Assembly: GCA_009777725.1 (NCBI GenBank)
Contig: WRLG01000005.1
Span: 1-64,000, forward strand
Source: Oscillospiraceae bacterium
GTDB taxonomy: Bacteria > Bacillota > Clostridia > Oscillospirales > Ruminococcaceae
DNA length: 64,000 nt
Direction: 5' to 3'
Shown here: positions 56,168 through 64,000 of the stretch, one piece after another
How the letters are laid out: every line of letters starts with the position of its first letter
How positions within the stretch are numbered: position 1 is the stretch's first letter
Notes under the pieces: model-generated
The model's input: only the letters and a program-made list of their open reading frames with translations
Database searches by the model: none
What the model was told of the DNA's origin: nothing
Made by a program: the position numbers and the translations under genes

Positions 56168-57682
56168 ATGCTTAAAGCTTTTCTTGCAGATGATGAGCCT
56201 AATGTAAGACAGGGGCTGAAGCTGATGCTTCCTTGGGAGGAGCTTGGCATCACCATTGCAGGCGAGGGTGAGGACGGAGACGATGGGCTGAAAAAAATTA
56301 TCGAGCTGAAGCCCGACATCGTGATAGCCGATATTAAAATGCCGGGCATGACAGGGATTGAAATGCTGGAAGCCGCCCAAAAAGGCGGCTTTACGGGAAA
56401 GGCTTTGATTTTATCGGGATATTCCGATTTTTCCTACGCTAAGGAGGCTATTTCCTTAGGCGTTAAAAAATTTATATTAAAGCCGGTAGACGAGGATGAG
56501 CTCATCGCGGATTTAATTGAAATCAGAGATGAGATATTAAAGGAGCGCGAAAATGAGGATAAACTCGGCAAGGGCGATAAATATACAAAGGAGCAGCTTG
56601 TAAAGGCTCTTTTTCTGGGTGCTGAGGAAACGATTAAGGGGATGGATTTATCAAGCTTTCATTATTCCTTTTTCGATGTCGCCTTAATCAGCGCGGCGGC
56701 GGATATTGATGAGCAGGAGCAATCCAAGCTGTTGAAAGCAGTTGCCGATGAGCTTTCACAAATCGACTCTGTTGATATGCTTGCCACAGATTTAAGCGGG
56801 ATGCTTGCCGTTTTATTCAAGGGCTGGGAGCGTTCTGCCGTACTAAAGACCTTGAAAAGGCTTAATAAGGAGCATGACAAAAAGATTTTTATCACAGTCG
56901 GCGAAAGAGCGAAGGGTATTTATATGATAAAGCAGTCGTTCCTGTCTGCCAATTCGCTTTATAAAAACAGGTTCTTATACCTGCACCACGGGGTTGCTTC
57001 TTCCGATGAAGCCCACCGAAGCGGCGGAGGGTCAGAGGAAATCGATGATACAGCGCGGCAAATTTACGCATTTTTGGAGATTAATGACATACCGAAGCTG
57101 GAAGCATCCTTAGAGCAGTTTCAGGACATTCTGCGCCAAAAATGCTTTTCGCCCGAGCGGATTAAGCTTGCCTGTATCACGCTGGTCATGGATTTGAGGG
57201 CGCGCATTTCAAAAAATACGGGAAATCAAAAAGCCGAGCAGCTTTTAAGCGAGGAGCTTATCAACAGCCTAAGCTCTATGGACAGCCTGTATAAAATTAT
57301 ATCAACGCTCAAAGAGCTTTTTACGGAAATTTCAAATACGCACTTCGGCAACACTTCAAAAAGTGCAATTGAAAGAGTAGTCCAATACATTAACGCGAAT
57401 TATTCGCAAGAGCTGAAGCTTGAAATGCTTGCCAATATTTTCGGCTATAACAGCGCGTATTTAGGCAAAGTTTTCAATCAGTATACAGGCGAGAATTTCA
57501 ATAATTATATTGACAGAATCCGCATTACCGAGGCTAAAAGGCTGCTTTCTTTAGAGGAATACAGGGTCTACGAGGTTGCTGAGAGGGTTGGGTACACGAA
57601 TATAAATTATTTTCATAATAAATTTAAAAAGCACGTAGGGGTAAGCCCTCTTAATTTTAAAAGAAGCCCCGATTTACATTAG
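56168..57682 (+). CDS. YesN-like response regulator with AraC-type DNA-binding domain
   Basis: 504 residues from ATG 56168 (AAAGGAG 11 bases upstream). Receiver: FLADDEPN, phospho-acceptor Asp55 in DIVIADIKMPGMTG, Lys in FILKPVD. A middle helical region of about 260 residues without clear family is usual for YesN. The C-terminal two-HTH AraC domain has LANIFGYNSAYLGKVFNQYTG and VAERVGYTNINYFHNKFKKH. Such regulators usually pair with a YesM kinase and control sugar uptake; no kinase or sugar genes are adjacent here. Confidence 0.92.
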   Translation: MLKAFLADDEPNVRQGLKLMLPWEELGITIAGEGEDGDDGLKKIIELKPDIVIADIKMPGMTGIEMLEAAQKGGFTGKALILSGYSDFSYAKEAISLGVKKFILKPVDEDELIADLIEIRDEILKERENEDKLGKGDKYTKEQLVKALFLGAEETIKGMDLSSFHYSFFDVALISAAADIDEQEQSKLLKAVADELSQIDSVDMLATDLSGMLAVLFKGWERSAVLKTLKRLNKEHDKKIFITVGERAKGIYMIKQSFLSANSLYKNRFLYLHHGVASSDEAHRSGGGSEEIDDTARQIYAFLEINDIPKLEASLEQFQDILRQKCFSPERIKLACITLVMDLRARISKNTGNQKAEQLLSEELINSLSSMDSLYKIISTLKELFTEISNTHFGNTSKSAIERVVQYINANYSQELKLEMLANIFGYNSAYLGKVFNQYTGENFNNYIDRIRITEAKRLLSLEEYRVYEVAERVGYTNINYFHNKFKKHVGVSPLNFKRSPDLH

Positions 57683-59227
57683 CGGTGCAATCAGCCTCAA
57701 AAACCAGCCTGCCAGCTGACCGAAATAATTATATTTTCTGCAATTTTCCAAGGTAATTTGAGTGCATCCCTTTAGCGTGTCTTGAAAATCCTTCTCGATG
57801 TCGTTGACTACGCTGTTGCCGTAGCAATAGGCGGCGCATTCAAAGTGAAGATAAAGACTGCGAAAATCAATGTTAATCGTGCCGACCGCCGCTCTTATAT
57901 CATCGCTTATAAACATCTTCGCGTGGATAAAGCCGGGGGTATATTCATAAATCTTAACCCCCGCTCTGATAAGCTCGGCATAATATGTCCTTGCCAGAAG
58001 ATAAGCGTATCTTTTATCGGGGATATGCGGCAGGATAATCACCGTTTCCACGCTCCGCTTTGCGGCGAATTTTAAAGCGGTAAGCATTTCATTATCCGGC
58101 ACCAAGTACGGCGTAGTGATATGGACATATTTTTCAGCCCTGTAAAGTATATCCGAATAAACGCTGTGCCCCGTCAACTCGTGGTCTAAGGGGCTGTCGC
58201 CGTAGGGTATAAAGAAGCCATCCGTATCGCGCTCCGCGTTCAAAACGTCCGAAAAATTGCGGCAGAGGTATTTTTCATAATCCTCGCCGTTGTCTTGAGC
58301 ATCTAAATTCCAGTTTTGTAAAAACATCATGGTAAAGCTGTTTGCGGCTTCGCCTTTCAGCATGAGGGCGGTATCTTTCCAGTGCCCGAAACGCTCTCTT
58401 TCATTTATATATTCGTCCGCGATATTAACCCCGCCCGTGAATGCGGTATGCCCGTCTATTACAGCGATTTTCCTGTGGTCACGATTATTTTGAACGGTGG
58501 ATAAAACAGGTCTGATTTGAGAAAAAACCTTGCATTGGATTCCCAGTTTATGAAGCCTTTTAGGGTAATTCCAAGGAAGCAGTGCAAGCGAACACATCCC
58601 GTCATACATGACCCTTACCTCAACCCCCGCGCTTGCCTTTTCAGACAGGATTTCCAAGAGCCCATCCCACATGACACCCCGCTCTATTATAAAATACTCC
58701 AAAAAAATAAACCTCTCCGCCTTTGAAAGTTCCTCCTTTAAAAGTTTGAATTTAGCCTCGCCGGACGGCATATATTCAGCCGAGGTGTTTTTGAACGGCG
58801 GGTAGCCGCATAAGCCGCTTATATATGCGGCAAGGTTTTTCTCTGATGGGCTTTCGGCTTTGATTTCTTCCAAAACCGATTCGTCCGCGCTGATATATTT
58901 CTTGGTTTTTTTTATTATCTCGTCAAGCCTTTTTGCCACTATGCGCGATTCCAGCTGGATTCTTGTATAAATATAAAGGGGAGTTCCGAAAAAGGGGAAA
59001 GCAAGGGCAAGCAAAAGCCATGTCATCTTAAAGCTGGGATTGCTTTTGCCGTTTATGATAAATATGGCAATCACCAATGAAAGTGCTATGGACGCGGTAT
59101 AAAAATGCACCCAAGCTTCCCTGAATCGGTTCACTGCCAGAACAAAAAAAAGAATCTGTGCAAGCAAAGCCAGAATGACAACGGCGGAACGCCCGAATAT
59201 AATGCGAATAAGCTTTTTAAAGTTCAT
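57674..59227 (-). CDS. cls: Cardiolipin synthase
   Basis: Membrane phospholipase D-type enzyme joining two phosphatidylglycerols. 517 residues from ATG 59227 (GAGGAGA upstream). Two N-terminal membrane helices, then two HKD motifs: HRKIAVIDGHTAFTGGVNIA and HAKMFISDDIRAAVGTINID. Convergent with the regulator gene, overlapping it by 9 bp. Confidence 0.94.
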   Translation of the reverse strand: MNFKKLIRIIFGRSAVVILALLAQILFFVLAVNRFREAWVHFYTASIALSLVIAIFIINGKSNPSFKMTWLLLALAFPFFGTPLYIYTRIQLESRIVAKRLDEIIKKTKKYISADESVLEEIKAESPSEKNLAAYISGLCGYPPFKNTSAEYMPSGEAKFKLLKEELSKAERFIFLEYFIIERGVMWDGLLEILSEKASAGVEVRVMYDGMCSLALLPWNYPKRLHKLGIQCKVFSQIRPVLSTVQNNRDHRKIAVIDGHTAFTGGVNIADEYINERERFGHWKDTALMLKGEAANSFTMMFLQNWNLDAQDNGEDYEKYLCRNFSDVLNAERDTDGFFIPYGDSPLDHELTGHSVYSDILYRAEKYVHITTPYLVPDNEMLTALKFAAKRSVETVIILPHIPDKRYAYLLARTYYAELIRAGVKIYEYTPGFIHAKMFISDDIRAAVGTINIDFRSLYLHFECAAYCYGNSVVNDIEKDFQDTLKGCTQITLENCRKYNYFGQLAGWFLRLIAPLM

Positions 59228-59242
59228 AATTGCTCTCCTCAC

Positions 59243-59272
59243 GGTAGGGGTCGCAGTCCTCTGCGACCCGCC
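59243..59272. repeat. GTAGGGG-type hairpin element between queF and cls
   Basis: GGTAGGGGTCGCAG...CTGCGACCCGCC: GGGTCGCAG/CTGCGACCC hairpin with the GTAGGGG lead-in and CCGCCGAAAT exit seen in the elements at 25274 and 44557. Confidence 0.6.
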
Positions 59273-59329
59273 GAAATGGTGAAATACTTGTACACCGCGA
59301 AATCAAGCAGTGCGAAACATTGCCGGGCG

Positions 59330-59806
59330 TTAATTCTTGATTTTAAACTGCAGATTAGCCAGCCTGTCTTGCGCTGTTTTTTCCCAGCCTGTCCCCGGTT
59401 TGCCGTAGTTGCAGTAGGGGTGGATGGATATGCCGCCGCGGGGGTTGAAATTGCCCAGCACCTCAATGTATTTAGGCTCCATAAGCTTGATTAGGTCTTT
59501 CATAATGATATTTACGCAATCCTCATGAAAGTCGCCCCTGTTTCTGAAACTGAACAGGTAAAGCTTTAAGGACTTGCTCTCAACCATTTTTATGCTCGGA
59601 ACATAAGAAATATGAATCATTCCGAAATCCGGCTGACCTGTTATAGGGCAGATGCTTGTAAATTCGGGGCAGTTTAGGTGTACAAAATAATCGTGAGAGG
59701 TATGTTTATTATGGAAAGCTTCTAAAACCTGCGGGGCGTAATCATCGCAATATTCGGTTTTTTGACTGCCCAGCAGGGTTAAGGCTTCGTTTGCGTTATC
59801 CCTCAT
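59330..59806 (-). CDS. queF: NADPH-dependent 7-cyano-7-deazaguanine reductase
   Basis: Reduces preQ0 to preQ1 in queuosine synthesis. 158 residues, the single-domain type. Cys53 in [13 protein letters not shown] and Asp60 are the catalytic pair; [14 protein letters not shown] is the NADPH-side motif. AGGAGG site. Other queuosine genes are not in the window. It follows the AIM24 gene by 12 bp. Confidence 0.95.
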   Translation of the reverse strand: MRDNANEALTLLGSQKTEYCDDYAPQVLEAFHNKHTSHDYFVHLNCPEFTSICPITGQPDFGMIHISYVPSIKMVESKSLKLYLFSFRNRGDFHEDCVNIIMKDLIKLMEPKYIEVLGNFNPRGGISIHPYCNYGKPGTGWEKTAQDRLANLQFKIKN

Positions 59807-59818
59807 TTATAAGACCTC

Positions 59819-60502
59819 CTAGCCTTTGTTGCTCGCCATAAACGGAGCTAACGCGCCCGCAATCGCGCTCGCAGGCATGGTTTGAAGCCAGACATGACCC
59901 GGACCGGAAACAACGGTGTTAAAAAACCCCTCTCCCCCGAAAAGCGCATTGCCGATTCCTTTAACCGTTACAATATCTACGGAGCAGGTTGCATCCATAG
60001 CCGCTAAGTAGCCCGTGTCCACATGAATGGATTCGTTTGCTTGAAGGTCGTACTCAACGACACTGCCGTCAATTTCAAGAAAAACTGTTCCGTTTCCCGT
60101 AAATTTCTGCATGATGAAGCCCTCACCGCCGAAAAAGCCCGCGCCTATTTTCTTTTGAAAAAACATGCTCATGTCAACCGACATTTCAGATGCTAAATAA
60201 GCCCTTTTCTGCGCCACAACAGACCGGCTCGCCGAGATATTCATAGCCATAATATGCCCGGGGACACTTGCGGCAAACGCAATTTCGCCCGCTCCGCCCT
60301 GCGCGGTATACACGTTTTGAAAAATAGATTCGCCCGATACGGCGCGGGAAATCATTCTTCCGACCCCTCCGCCCGCGTTGGTCTGCATCTGCATATTGGG
60401 AGACATCCAAGCCATTGCCCCTTTTTGGCAATTAACGGATTCACCCGAATCCAAGCTGCACACGACCACGGGAAAGGGCTCGCCCTTAACTTGATAATTC
60501 AT
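59819..60502 (-). CDS. AIM24/TIGR00266-family protein
   Basis: 227 residues. Three-fold beta repeat rich in Gly: GESVNCQKGAMAWMSPN, GGAGEIAFAASVPGHIMAM, FFGGEGFIMQKFTGNGTVFL and LFGGEGFFNTVVSGPGHVWLQT are typical of the family. Role in bacteria not known; the yeast member AIM24 is mitochondrial. No membrane helix. Probably co-transcribed with queF. Confidence 0.85.
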   Translation of the reverse strand: MNYQVKGEPFPVVVCSLDSGESVNCQKGAMAWMSPNMQMQTNAGGGVGRMISRAVSGESIFQNVYTAQGGAGEIAFAASVPGHIMAMNISASRSVVAQKRAYLASEMSVDMSMFFQKKIGAGFFGGEGFIMQKFTGNGTVFLEIDGSVVEYDLQANESIHVDTGYLAAMDATCSVDIVTVKGIGNALFGGEGFFNTVVSGPGHVWLQTMPASAIAGALAPFMASNKG

Positions 60503-60629
60503 AAAAATTTTCCTTCCTTGTTTATTATTGCGTTTATAAGTATAGCATATAAGGAAATAAAAGTCAAGTGCAGACGAAACATAGTCATATTCATCAAAAA
60601 TTACAATTTAAATTTTATATCTAATTCAT

Positions 60630-60658
60630 TTGACTAATATAAAAAGCTGTGATATAAT
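60630..60658 (+). promoter_or_regulatory. Sigma-A promoter of the ParA operon
   Basis: TTGACT (60630-60635), 17-bp spacer, TATAAT (60653-60658). Confidence 0.8.
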
Positions 60659-60699
60659 TGATTTAGGATTAATGAATAGTGGTGAAATGGAGATTGGAT

Positions 60700-62784
60700 A
60701 TGGACGCTAATTCAAGCGGCGAAAATAAAATCGCCGATTTTCAGACCGGCTATAAAGAAAAGCCTCTGTCCAAACCGCAGGAGATAAGCTTAACGATTAC
60801 TAAGGAGCGTCTTTTTGGTAACGCTTTTATATGCGAGCAAATCGGAACAAAGGAGCAAACCCCGGTTTATTCCAAGTTCGATTGCCGTCTGGATGAAATA
60901 ACCAAGGTTTATGTGAACACAGACAATAAAAATACCCCGATTTACGTACAATGTGACAACGTAAGCAAGGCGACCATCATACGTAAAAGGATTATATTGC
61001 CCTGCTTTTCAAACCATGCTCAAATAGTAAAGCTGATTCATGAGGCTAAAGAGGGTTTCAGCGCGGCGGAGGTTAAGCCTGCCGCGAAAAGTGCCGCGCC
61101 GCCGATTTCGCCGACACCTCCTGCACCTCCGACATCTCCCACACCGCCGACCATTAATGAAGAACCGAAAAATACTGCCGCCGAGGCGGAAGCCAAGAGT
61201 GCTAAAAAGCCTAACGAATCCGCGTTGTCGCTCAACGACGAATTTGAATTGGCTACAGCCGGGTTTGCTCCTAAGCGTGCCAAAAACCCTAAAAAGAACG
61301 AAAAAACCAACGCAGGGGGTAAAAAAGCCGCCGCCGCAGCTCCCGAGGGGGTTTCGGATATGCTTCCCGTTGGGCTGGAGGCTCTTGATGCCGGATATAA
61401 CAAAGCCGTAAAAGCCGAGCCGTCTTTGTATGAATTGCTTAGCGATGAATACGGAACGGGTGAGGTCGAGGTCGAGGACCTTGATGTTGGTTACACGCCG
61501 TCTAAAAATAATGCCGCAGAGCTTCCCGAACCTATAGAGGACGAGGAAAACCCCGCCAAGTACGATGACCTTGATGTGCAAGCTAATTCCGAGGCTGAAG
61601 AAGAGATTCAGGCAGAGGTTAAATCGGAAGCCAAAGCAGAAATTAAAGCGGAAGCTAAAGAAGAGGTTAAAGCAGAAACTAAAGCAGAGGCTAAAGAAGA
61701 GACTAAGCCGGAGGTTAAACCCAAAGCTAAAGAAGAGGTTAAAACAGAGGTTAAGTCAGAAGTTAAATCGGAAACTAAAGCGAAGGTTGATTTCGAGGAA
61801 GCTCCGCCTCCTCCTAAGCCTAAGCTTGATAAAAAGCCGGACAAAAAGCACCAAGACGAGAAAAAAGAAATGGAAGCCAAGCAACATGAAATAACAAGAA
61901 ACCCCTATATATCGCTTAATCAGGAATTTGAGGAGGCTACAGCCGACTTTGACGTAAGGCGCGCGGAAATACGGCTGGAAATACAGGATAAGAAAAGCGT
62001 GATTAAAGGGCTGCCCGATACATCGGAACTGCCCCAAATCGGGGAAGTGATTCCTTCAAGCTACGCCAATATCGAAAGGTCAAGAGTAGAGCTTAATATT
62101 GAGCTCCCCGAGTCGGGCGGCGAATCGGTTGATTTTGATGATATTGTGGATATTGACGACCTTTTGGGGCTGAGCGAGCCCGGCATCGGCGGGATTCTGC
62201 CTAAGCCTGTGGATTATACGGGGCAAAAAAAGACCAGTGCTTATATGGATGCCTTAGATGTTGCCGCCGAAGCGTCACATATTAAAGAAATCCCCGAAAA
62301 TGTAACCCAAAAGTATCCCGCTGATATAGAGGGGGTACTCCCTCCGCCGCCTGCAATTATTGCCAAGCAGAGCTCCGAGCCGCCCGCCAAAACTCACCCG
62401 ACGGGGGACATCGAAGGCATAGATACCAAAAAATATGTCAAAGAGCTTAAAGAAAAGGTTCGCGCCCAATCGGAAGCGGAAAAAACTAAGCCCGAGGTCA
62501 AGCCCGATGCCAAGCCCGTTGCAAGGGTTGAGCCCAAGCCCGAGCCGCGGGTTGAAGCCAAGCCCGTGCCTAAATTTGAAGCTAAGCCCGAGCCCGGGGT
62601 TGAAGCTAAGGCTGAGCCGAAAGCCGAAATTAAACGCGAAGCCGCGCCTAAAAAGGCAGAGAGCATGACGCTTGAAGAATTTGAACTAACGGTTAAGAAG
62701 CTTAAAGTGATGCTGGATAACAAGGTAATTACTCAAAGCGAGTTTTCAGAGGAAAAAAAGAAGCTTCTTTCATTGCTTTATTAA
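60700..62784 (+). CDS. Long Lys/Glu/Pro-rich protein with PH-like N-terminus and SHOCT-like C-terminus
   Basis: 694 residues from ATG 60700. Residues about 25-115 look like a bacterial PH-type domain (ITKERLFGNAFICEQIG, DEITKVYVNTDNKNTPIYV). Then a Pro-rich stretch, and a charged repeat of EVKxEAKxE units (about 300-370) coded by A-rich 9-12 bp repeats. A motif is used twice, LSLNDEFELATAGF and ISLNQEFEEATADF, and ALDxGY-like motifs recur. A second Lys/Pro repeat (PEPRVEAKPVPKFEAKPEP) precedes the last 40 residues, a SHOCT-type helical hairpin (MTLEEFELTVKKLKVMLDNK). No signal peptide. It looks like a cytoplasmic scaffold. Co-transcribed with parA. Confidence 0.75.
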   Translation: MDANSSGENKIADFQTGYKEKPLSKPQEISLTITKERLFGNAFICEQIGTKEQTPVYSKFDCRLDEITKVYVNTDNKNTPIYVQCDNVSKATIIRKRIILPCFSNHAQIVKLIHEAKEGFSAAEVKPAAKSAAPPISPTPPAPPTSPTPPTINEEPKNTAAEAEAKSAKKPNESALSLNDEFELATAGFAPKRAKNPKKNEKTNAGGKKAAAAAPEGVSDMLPVGLEALDAGYNKAVKAEPSLYELLSDEYGTGEVEVEDLDVGYTPSKNNAAELPEPIEDEENPAKYDDLDVQANSEAEEEIQAEVKSEAKAEIKAEAKEEVKAETKAEAKEETKPEVKPKAKEEVKTEVKSEVKSETKAKVDFEEAPPPPKPKLDKKPDKKHQDEKKEMEAKQHEITRNPYISLNQEFEEATADFDVRRAEIRLEIQDKKSVIKGLPDTSELPQIGEVIPSSYANIERSRVELNIELPESGGESVDFDDIVDIDDLLGLSEPGIGGILPKPVDYTGQKKTSAYMDALDVAAEASHIKEIPENVTQKYPADIEGVLPPPPAIIAKQSSEPPAKTHPTGDIEGIDTKKYVKELKEKVRAQSEAEKTKPEVKPDAKPVARVEPKPEPRVEAKPVPKFEAKPEPGVEAKAEPKAEIKREAAPKKAESMTLEEFELTVKKLKVMLDNKVITQSEFSEEKKKLLSLLY

Positions 62785-62810
62785 GGTACTGTTCCTAAGG
62801 AGAGAATGAT

Positions 62811-63575
62811 ATGGCGGTTGTAATTGCTGTAACAAATCAAAAGGGCGGCGTAGGAAAAACCACTACCTGCGCCGCCCTTGCAGGGATTTTGCGCGGCAGG
62901 GGAAAGCGGGTTCTGGCTATTGATATGGACCCGCAAGGGAATCTGTCGTTTTCGCTGGGCGCGCCCGATACGGGGAATACGATACATGATGTGATAAAGG
63001 GAGCTTGCGATATACGGGATGCGATTAAGAATACCCGCTCCTGCGATGTAATCACCTCAAATATTCTGCTTTCGGGAACGGAGCTTGAAATCAGCGGCGA
63101 AAACCGAGAGTTTATTTTAAAAGAGGCACTTTCAAAGGTTAAATCAAACTATGATTATATTATAATAGACACGCCTCCCGCGCTCTCCGTTCTGACGATT
63201 AACGCCTATACCGCCGCAAATGACCTAATTATACCTATGACGGCGGAAATCCTTTCACTTCACGGAATATCCCAGCTTAAACAGACGATACTCGCCGTCA
63301 AAAAATACTATAATAAAAAGCTTAATATAAGAGGGATTTTGATTACGAAGTATATGCCGAAGCAGTTGCTTTCGCGGGAGGTTTCCGAAATGGCGGAGGT
63401 GATTGCCAATCAGCTCGGCACAGTTGTCATGGAAAGCAAAATTGCCTTTTCCGCACCCGTTGCCGAAGCACCTGCACATCAGCAGACCATCAATGTATAC
63501 TCGCCCTCCTGCAAGGCATCAAAGGATTATGTAAAGCTTGCGGAAGCTCTCTACCCGGAGATAAGATTTGACTAA
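62811..63575 (+). CDS. parA: ParA/Soj-family ATPase
   Basis: 254 residues. Deviant Walker A NQKGGVGKTTT with the signature Lys, then LAIDMDPQGNLSFSLG and YIIIDTPPALSVLT. These ATPases move DNA or protein cargo on the nucleoid. AAGGAG site. No ParB gene follows; the neighbours are the PH/SHOCT-like scaffold upstream and a ComFB-like gene downstream, so its cargo may be something other than the chromosome origin. Confidence 0.9.
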   Translation: MAVVIAVTNQKGGVGKTTTCAALAGILRGRGKRVLAIDMDPQGNLSFSLGAPDTGNTIHDVIKGACDIRDAIKNTRSCDVITSNILLSGTELEISGENREFILKEALSKVKSNYDYIIIDTPPALSVLTINAYTAANDLIIPMTAEILSLHGISQLKQTILAVKKYYNKKLNIRGILITKYMPKQLLSREVSEMAEVIANQLGTVVMESKIAFSAPVAEAPAHQQTINVYSPSCKASKDYVKLAEALYPEIRFD

Positions 63576-63587
63576 GGAAGTATGTAA

Positions 63588-64000
63588 ATGCCTAAGACCA
63601 AAACTCATAAGACGGAAGCAGTTATGCGGCTGATAATGGGCGGCGCGGACTCTGCCGTAAATCCTATGATTGACGAGGAATTTAAAGAGGAAGTTATAAC
63701 CCCGCGCCTCTCCCCCGAGGAGAGGGCGGAAAAAAACGCTGAAATTGAAAAATTCCGCAAAAACTCCGTTGATATAGACGTGGCGGCGGAGCTTGTGTCC
63801 GAATTGCTCCCCAAGGCAATGCGGAGGTTTAATTGCTGTAACTGCCCCCTGTGCTTTGCCGATGCTATGGCGGACGCGCTTGACACAGTGCCTAAGCTAA
63901 AGGTCAGACTGCGCGCGGATAACGATATAAAAAAAGCCGATGCCCTCAAAAAGAAGAGCCGGCGGGATATTCTCCTTATCATTATAAGATTGGTTATTGT
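63588..64000 (+). CDS. ComFB-like protein, cut by the window edge
   Basis: ATG 63588 (AAGGAAG upstream) opens a frame that runs off the right end, 137 codons seen. VDIDVAAELVSELLPKAMRRF, then CCNCPLCFADAMADALDTVP match the late-competence ComFB pattern (a cysteine cluster followed by a helix; relatives bind zinc or cyclic dinucleotides). The basic stretch KKADALKKKSRRDI and hydrophobic LLIIIRLVI follow. 12 bp after parA, so the same operon. Confidence 0.7.
   Translation, partial: MPKTKTHKTEAVMRLIMGGADSAVNPMIDEEFKEEVITPRLSPEERAEKNAEIEKFRKNSVDIDVAAELVSELLPKAMRRFNCCNCPLCFADAMADALDTVPKLKVRLRADNDIKKADALKKKSRRDILLIIIRLVI

Noticed and set aside
61009-61894. Long frames on both strands over the Lys/Glu-rich gene
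   Set aside because: Low-complexity A/G-rich repeats keep all frames open; products are runs of Arg/Leu/Lys or Ser/Ala without family features.

Overview
The window looks like chromosomal DNA of a low-to-moderate GC, Gram-positive-type anaerobe of the Clostridia. I base this on the AddB helicase-nuclease, the zapA-U32 pair, the yhbY-nadD-yqeK-rsfS block, purine-rich AGGAGG-type ribosome sites, and many textbook sigma-A promoters (TTGACA, 17 bp, TATAAT). Also typical are BspA-type leucine-rich surface proteins, Rpn-family nucleases, and DUF4830 and DUF6809 proteins. I cannot name the species. No rRNA, tRNA, CRISPR array or prophage was seen.

Layout. 1-5.4 kb: two secreted leucine-rich-repeat proteins sharing a C-terminal module. 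Each is preceded by a copy of the same promoter, leader ORF and AAGC tetranucleotide tract, and between them lie an archaeal-type phosphoglycerate mutase and an Rpn nuclease. 5.4-16.8 kb: minus-strand housekeeping (AddB, a cyclic-2,3-diphosphoglycerate-synthetase-like GTPase, an F420-ligase-like protein, Cmk, a BaiN-type flavoprotein, PcrA, an SCP2 protein). 17-21 kb: a response regulator and a large hybrid histidine kinase. 21-26 kb: an SPFH protein, a secreted protein, a decayed NB-ARC/TPR gene and a second Rpn nuclease. 26-30 kb: U32 protein, ZapA, a GNAT and a membrane protein.

30.3-40.6 kb is an accessory island packed with small toxin-antitoxin type pairs: Phd/RelE, YafQ, two MNT/HEPN, HicAB, an orphan RelB with a fossil toxin, and ParE. 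It also holds a glutamate/dicarboxylate symporter, a chloramphenicol acetyltransferase homologue, a C39 peptidase and small membrane proteins. trpC and trpF are stranded inside or at the edge of this island. 41.3-47.3 kb is a polyphosphate and glycolysis block (Pfk, Ppk1, a divergent Ppx, Ppk2). 47.4-51 kb has a DUF4830 protein, the ribosome-assembly/NAD block and small regulators. 51-56 kb is a polyamine operon (speD-speA-speE-speB) with a hicAB pair, carrying its own promoter, lodged inside it. 56-60.5 kb: an AraC-type response regulator, cardiolipin synthase, QueF and an AIM24 protein. 60.6-64 kb: a long Lys/Glu/Pro-rich PH-like/SHOCT-like protein, a ParA ATPase and a ComFB-like protein cut by the window edge.

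The most interesting signals are in repeats. (1) In the second surface-protein locus the AAGC tract lies between a leader start codon and the signal-peptide core, and as sequenced it is one unit out of frame. This is the classic architecture of slipped-strand phase variation. The first locus has the same leader with a longer tract, but followed by a strong terminator. (2) Two families of degenerate seven-base repeats pepper the window and supply gene ends; one is read in frame as the linker of PcrA. (3) Short palindromic, MITE-like elements occur in several places. All functional statements are inferences from sequence; no database search was run.
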